From NCBI RefSeq assembly GCF_963855985.1, contig NC_087110.1, positions 7,245,001-7,309,000 of the forward strand: a stretch of DNA of 64,000 nt. Reading direction: 5' to 3'. The stretch comes from Ostrinia nubilalis (taxonomy: Eukaryota > Arthropoda > Insecta > Lepidoptera > Crambidae). The translations under genes and the position numbers were made by a program. Shown here piece after piece: positions 20,173-32,351 of the stretch. Positions within the stretch are counted from its first letter, which is position 1. Every line of letters starts with the position of its first letter. Under the pieces are notes generated by a model. It was not told the origin of the DNA. It did not search any database and saw nothing but the letters and a program-made list of their open reading frames with translations.

Positions 20173-20405
20173 TACTACTTTCCCGTTCGCGCTAAGTTTG
20201 CCGGTCCGTGAAATTGAAATGCGCATTCCCTCCCCCAACCGCGATTAAACGCAATTAATATGTCTTATTTTACGCAAATACACAATTTATATCAATAATA
20301 ATAAATAAAAAATATTTTAAATTATAGTTTGTTATAGTTTGAGACGCTTTTCTTTGAGTGACGTCATATCGCCAGCGGCAAACTTAAAGCGAACGGATAG
20401 TAGTG
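20173..20405. mobile_element. MITE, CCCGTTCGCGCTAAGTTTGC ends
   Basis: Left ACTACTTTCCCGTTCGCGCT and right AAGCGAACGGATAGTAGT are inverted repeats of about 30 bp, extended inward by AAGTTTGCCG / CGGCAAACTT. AT-rich centre, no coding frame. Confidence 0.7.
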
Positions 20406-20409
20406 ATTC

Positions 20410-21060
20410 TGTGCTTGTTTGTTTGCAAAGCAATTAGTCAGTGCCGTTTCATTCGCTCGAGCCGGGAACCGAACTTGTAACATTAACACTTCCGAAGACG
20501 GTACCGTTACGCTCGGGTCGCTCGAGGTAACTGATCTTGTATAAAGCGAATGACACTAAGTTTCGAGTTTTGAAGGACAAAAAAGGTTTGAGTAAGGTCT
20601 GGAAGCTAGATATTTTCTATCGTGTCATGTCTTCTTCAGTTCATTTAGCATGCACGCTATTTATAATTTACCAGAGGCCAATGGAGGTTGTTTTCTATCG
20701 TAAGTGTAACCAAAGGGTGTCTTAGACTTACGAGTCGTCAGAAGCATCTGACATGCTTATGAGATAATGTCGTAATCAGGTGCTGGTCAAATGCGGGCAT
20801 TAATTTTATTTTAAAGTAAACTGTAGATAAATACAATCTTACAATATTTAAACCTCGGTTTTTTATTCAGTAAACTATCATTTATCAGTTAGACTGCGTG
20901 CCTATCCGCTTTGCATATTATGCATACCTCTTCTTTTTAACCGAATTCATTTCTTTATTATAATAACTTCTCCTGCAAGAAGAACTTCTCCTCTTATCGA
21001 AAAACGCTAGCTAAAAAATTTAATTCAGCTAAAATATGTCTCAGTTTTTTCTACTTTTCA
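20410..21060. other. no gene seen; small CTCGAG-rich inverted repeat
   Basis: Near 20452-20525 the motifs CATTCGCTCGAGCCGGGAAC and CTCGGGTCGCTCGAGG form a loose inverted pair. Otherwise AT-rich DNA without coding signal. Confidence 0.4.
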
Positions 21061-21064
21061 CTGC

Positions 21065-21136
21065 CATCATCATTTCTTACAGGAAGTCCACTGCTGAACA
21101 TATGCCTCCCCCAATGATTTCCATATCGCTCGGTTA
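21065..21136 (-). mobile_element. RTE-like LINE 3' tail fragment
   Basis: CATCATCATTTCTTACAGGA then AGTCCACTGCTGAACATATG and CCTCCCCCAATGA, the complement of the family end. The target duplication is not clear. Confidence 0.7.
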
Positions 21137-21711
21137 AACAGTCCTGGTAAATCCACTCCCTTCATCACTCATGGCGCCCCTACCTGTCGTATCTGGTGGA
21201 ATATTGGCAATAACCTCTCCTATATAATTGAGCACCCTCTGATCGTATTAAGGGATCTGTCAAGACAGCACTCGATAATCGCTGGTTCTCGGTCGTGTCT
21301 ATTTAGACCAGCCTGTAAACATACCCTCTATTCCCATGGGATAAGGTGCAAAATTGTTCAGCGAGTTAACAGATTATTAAACTTGAAGATATCTGAGGGT
21401 TAAGTGCGAAGGTATTCGTATCTGATCGATTAAAAACGTTGGTTCTCATTCAATTTAGTTCTCTGTGTATTTAAGGAAGATCTATCCCTAAATAGACTAG
21501 AAAATACAATTACTTTAGGTATTGCACACCATGCAAAAATAGGAATACCTAGCAAGTCACAGGTACCTATTGTATTGTAAGTTTACTGGTTTTAACAAGC
21601 CATCTCAGAAGTTCTGGATTCGATTCCCACTGATAATGATATAGAGTCTCATCAGGCACTTTTAGAGACTCTTTCGTTAAGTCTAAAATATTTATGTGAT
21701 AAATATTTGAG

Positions 21712-21775
21712 CCACAGGACGTCAACTGCTGAACATAGGCCTCTTATGATTTCCAAATTGGTCGGTTGGTTGATG
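21712..21775 (-). mobile_element. RTE-like LINE tail fragment, decayed
   Basis: GCCACAGGACGTCAACTGCT then GAACATAGGCCTCTTATGA and TCGGTTGGT, lacking the (CAT)n end. Confidence 0.6.
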
Positions 21776-21779
21776 TATT

Positions 21780-22930
21780 CTTCAATACCAATTGGTACCT
21801 AAAGACCATAACTTATCTAAGTAGTTAAACTAAACATTCCCATTCAAAATTAAATGCAAAACAGTAAAGTATTCGAGTACACTCAAACTATTTCCCCAGC
21901 CTGCATTCAGCTATTTTTTCCGAATCATTTTGTTAGCGAAAAGTTTTACGCCATTTTCGACTAAACAGAACGCTAACTCAATCTATTAAACAATCGGCCA
22001 TGTTGTTTGCATTCAAACAGAACAAAAAGACTGTTTTCAATTCAAACAAATTACGTTCAAACAAAACGGAAAAAAGTAAACGCTTATTGGGGGTGATCAA
22101 ACGATTTGAATTTTAAAGAATAAGTCGAGACAAAACAGTATGCTCACTGCAGAATTGAGATTTGAGCTTACTCAATTCTATCAGTTCGGAACTAAGTACC
22201 TATACTTGGTTTATTACGATGATACTGAATTGAGATTGAAAGATTTTTGTCTACTTGTTATTAAATTATATGATTCAACATGTTTATTTGCGATTTGAGC
22301 TTACTAAATTTTTCATCAGTTAGGGACAGTAGCTATCTTATTTCTTAATATTGGTTGATGATGATGATACTTTGATAGAACTTTAAGACTTTCAAGCCAC
22401 GAGTGAACCGGTATCTTTTAGACAAGCAATAAATCGCATCTGCACTCCTCGGGTGAGATTGATATCAAGAGCGTGTTCATTCTTAACACGACAGTCATAC
22501 GTATGTACGTATAGACGATGGCACGAAAAGCTAACCATGGTTCCCTTGTAGCGAAATTTTTTTCCCAAATGTTCAAAATTCTGTCCAAGATATCAAATTA
22601 AATTTCACACATACTCGTACTACAAAAAAAGTATTGGTTATGGATTTATAGTATGTGTTAGTTAATTGTTTAATTTCTAACCTTTTATGTAAATGATCTG
22701 GCTGGTCTGGTTTAGCTATGCAAAAAGCTTCTTCCCGGATTTAATTTATTTGATCAATTTTATTGAAACGCGAAGTGAAAAGAGAAAAAAAGGGAAAACC
22801 GCGGAATCCCGCAAATCCGGTTCATTCACTACCGTTAAAATGTTTTGATTAAATATTCATTTCTGTTACACACAACGTTTATTAAAATCCAGCGAAGTGC
22901 ATAATTCGAAGAGATATTCTCCAATCGTTT
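21780..22930. other. no gene seen
   Basis: AT-rich. Short imperfect inverted pieces occur near 21905-22090 (AAAACGG / CCGTTTT-type), too weak to call an element. Confidence 0.4.
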
Positions 22931-22943
22931 ATTTAGTAGACTA

Positions 22944-23349
22944 CTAGTGGCCGCCCGCGACTTCGTACGCGTGGATCCCGTTTTACCCCCTTCATCTATC
23001 TTACGCGGTTTAGATTTTTTCATACAAATGTTTTTTCCCGCTAACTCCCGTTCCCGTGGGAATTTTGCAACATCCTGTTGTAACTAAGCTTTAAGTTTAG
23101 TAAGGTACCTGCATGCCAAATTTCAAGCGTCTAACTTAAGCGGTTTAGATTTTTCATACAAAAGGATTTTCCCGCTAATTCCCGTTCCCGTGGGAATTTC
23201 GGGAATTCCTTTCTTAGTGCACCTCTACGGTACCTAAGCTACGTCCCTTCCAAATTTCAAATGCCTACGTTTAGCCGTTTAGGCTGTGCGTTGATATGTC
23301 AGTCAGTCAGTCAGTCAGTTAGTTTCTCCTTTTATATTTAGTAGACTAT
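22944..23349 (-). mobile_element. non-autonomous Helitron-like element with internal duplication
   Basis: On the minus strand it ends GCGGGCGGCCACTAG. The left flank on + is T-rich with TTTAGTAGACT, and the same ATTTAGTAGACT occurs at the other end (23337-23349). Inside, a block of about 115 bp (GCGGTTTAGATTTTT.CATACAAA, CCCGCTAA.TCCCGTTCCCG) is present twice. (CAGT)n lies near 23300. Confidence 0.65.
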
Positions 23350-23395
23350 AATTTGGTTGTAGCGTACAAATTTTCACAAAGTGATCAATCAAACC

Positions 23396-23560
23396 AGACG
23401 GACCAGATCAAGGCGGCAACTAAGTGCTCGGTTAGCGAAAGTACCCGAAAAGCTGCAGTCCGCGAGGAATGGCGCCGTATTACGAGGAACATCACTCTGA
23501 ATCGTGATTCAAAATGATGACCACGACCACTCTGACAAGAGTGTACCGACTGAGAAGAAG
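23396..23560 (+). mobile_element. RTE-like 3' end, third family (copy 1)
   Basis: Shares GACCACGACC.CTCTG.CAAGAG and GAGGAATGGCGC.. equivalents with the copy at 29878-30073. In that better copy the reading frame has the R-W-T-D-Q-V motif of an RTE/endonuclease-reverse transcriptase C-terminus. Confidence 0.6.
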
Positions 23561-23649
23561 AAGATCAATCAAAACGAAAACTTTAAATAAAAAAAATTTT
23601 TATGTAAGTCTGACACCATTTATGTACTAACAATGTTAACAAACTCGTG

Positions 23650-23745
23650 TGTCCGCCACAGATATTTCTATGTAAGACGACGCGACGCAGCGATACCGCT
23701 CCGGAGTCGCACCGCGCCGCAACGCATCGTGTGCTTTGGCTCTTA
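23650..23745. mobile_element. MITE fragment (TAAGAGCCAAAGC family), copy 1
   Basis: Ends CGTGTGCTTTGGCTCTTA, with CCGCCACAGATATTTCTATG at the left, as in 40692-40868 and 63700-63855. The opposite end is missing or decayed. Confidence 0.65.
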
Positions 23746-23891
23746 CGCCCGTATTCATAAACATTACAATGACGTCTCACAGTGCGTGTGGACACACAGG
23801 GTGACACACGAACCAATCACAAAGCTCTATTCAACGCTGTGCGTTCGATTTGCTGCTTCACTAAAGCCAGCATCGTTTGTGAATACGGGCG
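23746..23891. mobile_element. MITE with CGCCCGTATTCA ends
   Basis: Inverted ends CGCCCGTATTCATAAAC / GTTTGTGAATACGGGCG around 110 bp. It abuts the preceding MITE. The target duplication is not clear. Confidence 0.65.
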
Positions 23892-24250
23892 ATAGCGTCT
23901 ATACAATACCAATAAAATGGCACGTACGTACGAACTTTATGCAAGTCCAGTAACTAGCATGTGTATCTCCGCCTTTAGCATAAACTTGCTAACAACGCGT
24001 TAGTTCCAAACATATCCAGTACAGAACTGACTCAAACTTCCAAGACAACTATTTAATAAATTGACCTGGGAAAACTTGGGAACGGGTCTGTGTTACCATT
24101 TCATCTAATTATCAAGCAGGGGAAGTTCAGTCAAAGTCTGTGGGCAAAAGTCCTGTATCAAGTTATGATTGCCGCGAGTGCGGAGTGCGCTGTTCTAAGA
24201 ATGAGGCTACGAGATTTGTTACAAATATTAGTACCTAATATTTAATCAAG

Positions 24251-24567
24251 GGAAAGGCTATGCTCGGTATTTCTTTACGAGATCGAATCGAACGAGCTAA
24301 AGTCGCTGATATATCGCGACGGATTAGCAAGCTGAAGTGGCAATGGGCAGGGCACATTAGTAGGCAGAAGTGACTGAAGGTTTTAGAGTGGAGGCTACGG
24401 ATCGGATAACGCAGCGTAATATGTCCACCTACAATATGGACCCACGAACTTATAAAGGTACCAGAAAGGCACTGGATGCAAGCCGCTACCAACCGGGTGA
24501 TGTATAAATCATTGGGGAAGGCCTATGTTCAGCAGTGGACGTTCTGTGGCTGAAATGATGATGATGA
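24251..24567 (+). mobile_element. RTE-like LINE 3' end, 317 bp
   Basis: Begins GGAAAGGCTATGCTCGGTAT, runs through the C-terminal coding remnant, and ends (ATG)n. A 15-bp duplication TAATATTTAATCAAG is at 24236-24250 and 24568-24582. The frame is broken. Confidence 0.85.
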
Positions 24568-24589
24568 TAATATTTAATCAAGATAGTCT

Positions 24590-26105
24590 GGAAGATCAAG
24601 AAAGCCGACCCCGCGTAACATTTAAGGCAAAGCAGAGAGAGGAAGATGGAGTCTCAAAGATATGATCATCCTCAATAATATTACAGTGGTTGGATCGGTC
24701 AACAGATGACGATATGATTTATTTCAATGTTCTGGAATGGATGCCACGTACCGCAATGTACGCGTTAAGGTGGGTCTTTTATAGGAGTAAGTATTAAGTA
24801 ATCTGTCATAAAGTTTGGTCCGCTAAATGCAGACCACTTCCAAGTCCCAACCATCCAATATGGAATTTTTTGGGACGTGTACACTCGGAGAATCATGGCT
24901 CCGTTCCGAATAATTACGTGGTATTTAGAACTCATTTTACTAAACAATATACAATATTTTTTTTTGTCTGTATTTATCTTATGTCTACATATTTTCATAC
25001 TAAGAATCGCTGATGTACCTAATCTCCATTTCTCTGGCCCCAATATTATAAACTATCGTGTCTACATCTCAGTCTACGGAGAGCGCCATCACAGCTCGTT
25101 GTAGTAATGTCTTTATACGAACTACGGTTGGTTGGGTTCCACCGAACGATGGATTTATAGACGGCCCTTATTTCGGCATAATAATTAAGCAGGGTTGGGT
25201 TAATCGAATGTGATGGTGAAGGTTAACATGCAGTCGACAGCTTCAGACTATTTTCGTTGCAAAATAGCCTGTAAGACAAAGAACTGAGACGGCACTGTGT
25301 TTAGCTTATTGTGCTGTCGTCCGTACAATAAGATCATGTCACCTCAGGATTAAAAGTTATGAAATCTAAGTGGGCAGTTGACAACCTTAAACAAAAATAA
25401 GTTTCAAGGTACGAGTAGGTACAACTTCTTTGCAATACAAGCTTTCTCAAGCAAGCAAAGTCCAATTTCCTTCTACTGCGACGACACACAAGTTCAAATT
25501 TCCAAGTGCCAGTGTTGCCACATATAAAATTTATTGTTGCTATTTGAAAATAATAATAAATTGCAACACGGATTTTATTATGAATAAAGTGAACACAGGA
25601 TTTTCAACACCGGATTTTTTAAAACGAATCAATCACGAGATAATTGTAATCAATTTTAATACATAAATAAATAAACAAATAAATAAACACGCATCCAATA
25701 TTGCACACCAATTACATTCTATAATCATAATAATCTTATGAAATATTAAGTTATCCTTGCAGTAGTTCGATGTTGATTCTACATTAGAAAATCTGTCAGT
25801 TACTAAACCCTTTCATTTGATATGTTTGGGCAAAGATCAATAGAATGCGTAATTAGAATTCTATTGAAACGGCTCGATGATTAAAATTGATGATTCTCAA
25901 ACTTTGGATTTAATTTATTGATACGTTGAACCTGAATAAGAGATGGAAATTTTAATATTTAGGTAGTTCCAAAAGAAATGGCTCGATTATTTCTATTCTT
26001 CGAAAAGGTGAACTTTGGTTCAATAACTAAATATTTGTATGAAATAGGAAAACTGTAGTTCAATATTTGTGTATGTTAAGTTTACAAGTTGCATCAACAT
26101 CATCA
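24590..26105. other. no gene seen
   Basis: AT-rich. Contains a simple (AAAT/AAAC)n stretch at 25659-25690. Frames of up to 92 codons overlap in opposite directions and show no motif. Confidence 0.4.
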
Positions 26106-26110
26106 GTAGG

Positions 26111-26237
26111 TCTAGACAAGTGTAACTTTTTTATCGAATCTAAAATCGAATCCGTTCAAGAAGCGATGTAACTCCATACAAAAACCGGAGCTAAGGCCTT
26201 CAGACAATACAACTTAACATTTTGCCACTTGTCTAGG
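26111..26237. mobile_element. small MITE with CTAGACAAGTG ends
   Basis: CTAGACAAGTG at the left and CACTTGTCTAG at the right, 127 bp in total. Only the terminal 12 bp are inverted. Confidence 0.5.
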
Positions 26238-26269
26238 GGGGCAGATCATTTTTCGACTCCACTAGTATA

Positions 26270-26410
26270 GTGACTGAGTTTCTTGCTCTGCTTCTTCTCA
26301 GCAGTGGCCCATTTATTGTTCCGAAGCAGTGGTAGGGTTAAACTGGCACGTGCAAAAAAGTGCTTTTTAAAAGCCTATTTGCAAAATTTATGAGTTTTAT
26401 GGGTTTGTTT
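26270..26410 (+). repeat. dispersed repeat, likely LINE 3' end (copy 2)
   Basis: GACTGAGTTTCTTGCTCTGC then CTTCTTCTCAGCAGTGGCC and GTTCCGAAGCAGTGGTAGGG, matching 1140-1310. Confidence 0.55.
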
Positions 26411-26419
26411 TAGTTTTAC

Positions 26420-27690
26420 TGTAGGAGGACTACTCTCCCTATAGGCACCTCTGCCTTTAGTTTGGTGCACAGTTTGCATTTGAAAGTATTAAAAGTTAAA
26501 TCCTTCCCCCTTTTTGGAATTTTCTCAATATTCAGTGCTCGGTGGATTCATGACAAAACTTATTATATTTTGAGAACCGCTGTTCAGTTTCAAATGGTGC
26601 TTAATTTGGATGTCAGCTAGACCTGTGATGTAACCAACTCTAATAGACTTTCTCTAGTAATTATACGTGTGTATACAATTTGAAGCTACTAAATTATTTG
26701 CTGTCAATCTTTCATATTTTGACTAACATTTCTGACCTCTGGAAATCACTCACTATAATTTAATTGGAGCAAACTACATTGAATTTAAGGACTAATTTAA
26801 TTATATTTTTAACTTTTGAGTTCAAAGTATTATAAAAAACCTCATTCAAAATTAACTACTAAATATCTTTTATGGTGCTGCTAAATTCCCTGGTGGTAAT
26901 AAATTTATGCCCATCGAAAAAAAAGTTCTAAACAAAATACTTTGCCACCGCGATCTAATTCAAGCAGCGCGCCATCTAGTTTACAAAAACGCAAACTTAT
27001 ACTAACTTTTAAAAGCAGCTTTGACGAACACTAATAAAGCAGACCAGTCTCTCTTGTGTCACAATACACATATCACTATGGTTCTAAAGTCAAGTGTTCA
27101 TAACAGAAGCAATATATCACCGTCTGATGCTCATAATAAGCTATTTGGTCAAAAGACTGGCGTCATATCCAATATGGAGGCACTTTTGCTGATGTCAAAT
27201 ATTAATAATGCTTGGAACATGGCATTAGGATTTTGATTAACCGCATTTCGTCTTATATTCTGCGTACAATGCTTTTATACTTCGATAGAAACTACTGGAA
27301 GTGAACATTAGTTTTCGAAAAATTTCCCACTCATGAGAATAAAGATTACAATTAGTTTACACGATTTAAAAACGAAGCAGAAATTAGTATATTTCTTAAT
27401 TTACTTACTTTATTATTTTTCATGTCCACTCACTAGGGGTTCAGAATTCAAGGGAGTAGAAACTCATAAATTGTTAATATTCGCTCGCGAGCCGAACATT
27501 GACCGCATTCTTTTGCAAACATTCTACTACTTTCTCATCCCGTGCATTCAGCATTGGGTATTTACGATCTACCTAGCTGTCTTATACATTGTATTTTAAA
27601 CTGTTTCTGTGGCCTATCTTTAAATACAGTTATTTTTGTAACCTTGCTCTTCCCAACAATTTAAAGTAAGAAAGAAAGAAGGAAAAAACC
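26420..27690. other. no gene seen
   Basis: AT-rich single-copy-looking DNA. Frames at 27021-27236 and 27333-27599 have biased low-complexity composition and no splice context. Confidence 0.4.
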
Positions 27691-27692
27691 GG

Positions 27693-28753
27693 CCAAGTGC
27701 GAGTCGGGCTCGCACACCGAGGGTTCCGCCGTACAAACGTAGCGGTTTACAATTTATGACGTATTAAATCAAATTACTTACTTGATTCCGTTGCGAGTAG
27801 TGGCGAATTTCAAAATATGCGGTATGATTATTTTTTATTTATTTATTTTTCCTATATTTGCATTATAGGTAGGTACCTACCTCAGCGTTTTGAATTTTTG
27901 CGTTGATTTAGAATTTCTCACAGTTTAGAGGCAATTAGATTTAAGAAGTGTTTGATATGAATTTCAACTTTAATATCTCTACGCGTTCATGTGAAAAAGG
28001 GTAGGTAGTAATTTTACAATTATTAAAAAAATATTTTATGTCATGTAAGCAAAAATAATATTTTAAATTTTATATAACTTCAAATTTATCATTTTCGCAA
28101 TTTTTCCTTTATCTGTACTATATAACGTTGCTTCGTGCCGAATTTCAAGATTCTGAGTTCACAGGAAGTACCTTGTAGGTTTTGATTCCCTAGCGTGTGA
28201 CGGAAATTCGTCTAAGGTGTCGGTATAAACTGCTGTATCTTTTGATCGCGTTAACTTAGAAGTTTGATTTTTTTACTTCTTAAAGGGACAATAGATCTAG
28301 GTATTTGGTATAAATTTCAATTTGATACCTTTATTCGTTCGTGAGAAATAAGGTAGTAAGTTTCATTTTATTAAAATATTTTTATTATATTATATAACTA
28401 AAAAAATGTAATTTTCGCAATTTTTCCTATATTTGCATTATATGACAATGCTTTATGCCAAATTTCAAGATTCTGAGTTTACGGGAAGTATCCTGTAGGT
28501 TTTGATTCCTTTGCGAGTGTCGAAAATTTGTTGAAAATATCGACATAATCGGCTGTATCTTTTGATTGGCTTGGCTTAGAAGTTTGATATTTTCACAGCT
28601 TAAAGGGACAATAGACCTGAGTATTTCATGTAAATTTCAGCTTGATACGTTCACGCGTTCTTGAGATAAAGGGTCTTGACAGACGGACGGACGGACAACA
28701 AAGTGATCCTATAAGGGTTCCGTTTTTTCCTTATGAGGTACGGAACCCTAAAA
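27693..28753 (+). repeat. long dispersed repeat (ACCGGCCAAGTGCGAGTCGG...ACGGAACCCTAAAAA)
   Basis: Starts ACCGGCCAAGTGCGAGTCGG and ends TACGGAACCCTAAAAA, with AGGGTTCCG near both ends in inverted orientation. Two diverged internal copies of about 300 bp (27835-28230 and 28425-28560 blocks with CGCAATTTTTCCT, AATTTCAAGATTCTGAGTT and GTAGGTTTTGATTCC) show internal duplication. Related pieces at 38323-38480 (inverted), 44075-44135 and 57797-58436. Non-coding. Confidence 0.7.
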
Positions 28754-28759
28754 ATGATT

Positions 28760-29390
28760 ATTTAGTCCAAAATCCTTGGACTACAACATCAGTCCAAAAA
28801 TGCAGTGCCCGACAGGGTCCATAATTGTATCTTTTGTAACATTATGGAAGCAATAAAATTATTGAGTATTGAGTACGATTTTTGGTGACGCGAGCTTACA
28901 CCAAAATGGGATAGGATATGTGAAAGCGCTTTTTAAAAGCAGTTAATGCTTTTATGACTTTTGATGCCTGTTCAAATAAGCCTGTGGTTTTACGAATTCA
29001 GAATGCATTGTCTCTCTGTTCTTTTGTCTCTACATCCGTGTCATGCAGGGTACATTACACACATACCACGTCTCTCGCTCTTGTCTCGTACGAGACGAAT
29101 ATTAAGCGCCCAGGGGATATTTAGAGGGAAATAAAAATGTTGTGACGCACTTTTTATGTGTCTCACTGTGCGGCATGAATGCTAAGGAACTTCTAAATAG
29201 CGGAAATTCGTTAGTAAGTAGAATAGGTACGATGTGTTTCTACAATAAGTGGTAGAAAGGGTAAATTATTTCCTCATAATTTTACCAGTCTACTAGTTCA
29301 GACTACAAAATATTTTCACGTAAAAATATGATGGCACTGCCTTTAAAAACAAATTAAGTTGAAGTAGAAAATAAGAGAGAATTGCCTTTT
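28760..29390. other. no gene seen
   Basis: No repeat boundary or coding signal recognised. Confidence 0.4.
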
Positions 29391-29395
29391 TAGAC

Positions 29396-29544
29396 TAGGC
29401 GCAGACCACTTATTTTTAGTCGGCTGATAGTTGGGCCCGATTCTAATTTGTATAAAGAATCAATCGGTGTAATGTGCGCACTTCCATACTGATTAATTGC
29501 CCGACTAAACTATCGGCCGATAAAAAATCGGTGGTCTGCGCCTA
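29396..29544. mobile_element. MITE (TAGGCGCAGACCAC family), 149 bp
   Basis: Ends TAGGCGCAGACCAC and GTGGTCTGCGCCTA, with further inverted AGTCGGCTGATAGTTGGGC / GCCCGACTAAACTATCGGCC arms of about 45 bp. Confidence 0.75.
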
Positions 29545-29779
29545 TGCTTATAGATTAAAAATATATAACTATTTTTGACTTGCCAGTCCCGTACATAAGT
29601 CGATTTAAATTATCAAAATTCTTTAAAATATTTTATGTTCACAACGTCATGTCACTCACCCCTTAAAATAAACAATGAAATTCAAAGCGAATTATATTAT
29701 TATTCTGTTTTAAAAGTAACTTCACTGAAATAAAATAATAACACAATGAAAACAATAGCTATATTTGCTAACATGTAGG

Positions 29780-30185
29780 TAGGGGAGACCGAGGTGAGAT
29801 TGACAATTTTTCATAATAAGTTCAATTCTAGCGAGCTCGTAACAGTGCGCATTTTTAGTTCAAGCAAGTCTCGAGCTCCAGCGAGTGGAAGGTCACCAAT
29901 GCGCTGGACCGACCAAGTGAAATCAGCAGTGGGAGACGGCGTATGTGACTGCACCAGACAGTCTGCCAATAGAGAGAGATGGAGGGAGATCGTGCGGAGA
30001 GTTGTATCCGATGTCAACAACGCCTCAACGTGACCACGACCGCTCTGCCAAGAGCGTAACGAATAAGAAGAAAAAGTCTCGAGCTAACAGATGCGCGCTG
30101 TTGCGAACTCGCTGATAAGTTTAGGTTTCCAAAAATCGACAACGTCACAACTCTCCTCTATTACAACTCACCTCTGTCTCCCCTA
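29780..30185. mobile_element. MITE (TAGGGGAGAC ends) interrupted by an RTE tail
   Basis: Left TAGGGGAGACCGAGGTGAGA and right CACCTCTGTCTCCCCTA form the ends, and GCGAGCTCGTAACAGTGCGC is complemented by GCGCGCTGTTGCGAACTCGC inside. Without the 196-bp insertion and one copy of the 12-bp duplication the element is about 198 bp. Confidence 0.75.
29878..30073 (+). mobile_element. RTE-like LINE 3' end, third family (copy 2)
   Basis: Flanked by a perfect 12-bp duplication AAGTCTCGAGCT (29866-29877 and 30074-30085). Its frame reads GRSPMRWTDQVKSAVGD, then a run ending RWREIVRRVV. This is the C-terminal pattern of RTE-type reverse transcriptases (R.P..RW.D....AG..W...A..R..WR). It ends GAATAAGAAGAAA, without the ATG repeat tail of the first family. 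Confidence 0.8.
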
Positions 30186-30189
30186 CAAC

Positions 30190-31170
30190 ATACTTCTATT
30201 GTAATATTTTATAAAATATGCAAGACAAAGCTCCGTAGCCGGTCCCTGAGCACCGAAAAACGCCTTATTAAATTTTATATTTCAAAAATCCTCGATAGCG
30301 TGGAAATTTTCAGGCACCTTTGACTTCTCAACAGGCTATTGTTGGAAAATAGCATTTATTTCAACTACATACGATACCTCAGATTTTGTATGCCATCGTG
30401 GTTTTGACAGCACATCAAGCTTTACATTTTTGTCGCAAAATAGCCTTTGTTACAACGAGGTAAGACGTCACTATGTTTGGCTTGATGTGCCCTTACAAGG
30501 GTCGAATGCTGAGAACCTATCTCGGTAATTATTCATGTAAATGTGTAAAGTTTTGGACAAATTTGTTAAACGGAGTACAATGGCGGCTGGAATTTTTGGA
30601 GCTGGTGAAAATTTTATAATGTCTAAGCAAGTAAATAAACTTTAGAGTGTCGTCAATAAGGATGCTTTTCACAATTTAAATGACGTTCAATTTATTATGT
30701 AAACACTTATACAGGGTGGAGTTGACTTTCTAAGAACTGAAAGAAAGACTCTGAGATCTGTCCAAAATCATCCTTATGTAATAAATAGTTCGGCGTTTTT
30801 GCTTAGTTTAAGAATTTTGCAATTTTTTCCTTAACTTTCTAGTGTACCTACTCTTACCTAGATCTCGTAGTCTTGTCCTAAGATAGCAATCTCTTCCAGA
30901 AAATCCAGGGAAATATTATGCTTGATTGTTTCAAGTAGTCCTATCCCGATTAATTTGTCCCCAATAAAAAACGCCTCAAGAGTTATTCTTTATGAATCCC
31001 AATAGATATCGCCACTTTTCATCTCTATCGCATTCCAAAAGAGTGACAGTGACGGAGAATCCAAATTGTTTTTCGATAAGTCGAAAACCAAGCTGCTCTT
31101 TATTCTTGAAAAAAATCCAATAGGTTACGCTCTATTCGTCTCCTTCGCTTTCCAAGAGAGTGACAGTGTC
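30190..31170. other. no gene seen
   Basis: Contains diverged pieces of the local repeat described at 31177-31656 (AATCTCTTCCAGAAAATCC near 30887, like 31322-31345) but no coding signal. Confidence 0.4.
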
Positions 31171-31176
31171 GGCGAA

Positions 31177-31306
31177 TCCAAATTGTTTCGCAAGGTAAAA
31201 CCAAGGCGGTCAGACAGCTGAGTCTAAGGAGTGTCATGCTGACGGATTTATGTTGGGACCATAGAACTCTGAATAGCCAAGCTCGCATTAATGAAGCATG
31301 GGATTC
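31177..31306. repeat. local direct repeat, unit 1
   Basis: AAATTGTTTCGCAAGGTAAAACCAAGGCGG through GAAGCATGGGATTC recurs nearly unchanged at 31527-31656, 350 bp away. Only a handful of differences are visible. Upstream CTTTCCAAG.GAGTGACAGTG is shared too, so the duplicated unit may be larger. Confidence 0.7.
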
Positions 31307-31526
31307 TTGATCTAAAGGAACGATCTCTTCCAGAAACCCTAAGAACATGATAGGTTACCTAAAAAACTTAATTTATGGATTAATGTTATTTTATTGTTGC
31401 AATTAGTCCATCCTCATTTAATTTTATCTAAAACAACCACCCAGAGAACCATTTCTGAAAAAAGTTGCCACTACATAATATTTACTGTCTCTTTCACTTT
31501 CCAAGGGAGTGACAGTGACTGCGAAT

Positions 31527-31656
31527 CCAAATTGTTTCGCAAGGTAAAACCAAGGCGGTCAGACAGCTGAGTCTAAGGAGTGTCATGCTGACGAATTTAT
31601 GTTGGGACCACAGAACTCCGAATAGCCGAGCTCGCATTAATGAAGCATGGGATTCT
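31527..31656. repeat. local direct repeat, unit 2
   Basis: Second copy of 31177-31306. There is no consistent reading frame between the two. Confidence 0.7.
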
Positions 31657-32192
31657 GTGTTTGCGACTATGTAAAATTTATGGTGTTTGATGTTTTCAAT
31701 ATCTGTCTTTAAGCATCAAAGCTATTGAATTATCGATCTTTCTTTTTTGGTAAAAAGCTATTATGTACATTTATGAGACGCTATTAGCCTATTACGTACT
31801 TACTTCTAACATTGCATCACAACAGATCGATATTATACTTTATTATACATAACCAAAAAGTAGAAAATATTTACACAAAGTAATTTTTAATTTATTTTCA
31901 ACATCAATGTTCTTTAGAAATTGCAATCCATCAGCTTCCATTTTCATAACGATTATCACGATTTTGATTCCTATTTTATTTTTGCCTTGCCATTATCATC
32001 CTCACAAATTAAGATTTATTAAACTGTTAACTCCCCAACGTATGTACCTACATTTTTCCGAACACATAATCCACCTCAAGTCTGATAAAAAATCTTGCAC
32101 CAAACAGCAAGTCACTTATAAATACACTTACTCATTAAATATTCACTAATAACTTTCCAAACTCACAAAAATACGTAATAACATCTCTCAGA

Positions 32193-32351
32193 GGGCCTAT
32201 AGTGTGAGTTTACATCAAACGCGCTCACTAGTAAGCGCGTCAAAAAATGACATTAAATGTAACGAATTGTACAGCGCCCCTAGCGGGAAACGATCAATAA
32301 CTAAAATTTTCATAATTTTTTAAACGTTTTATGTAAACTCGCACTCAGCCC
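32193..32351. mobile_element. MITE (GGGCCTA..GTGTGAGTTT family), copy 1
   Basis: Ends GGGCCTATAGTGTGAGTTTA and the complement TAAACTCGCACTCAGCCC. It shares AGCGCGTCAAAAAATG and CTAGCGGGAAAC with 40264-40437. The flanks TCAGA / ACAGA suggest a decayed 5-bp duplication. Confidence 0.7.

Noticed and set aside
23300..23325. (CAGT)n / (CTGT)n runs as independent microsatellites
   Set aside because: They occur at a fixed place inside Helitron-like elements.
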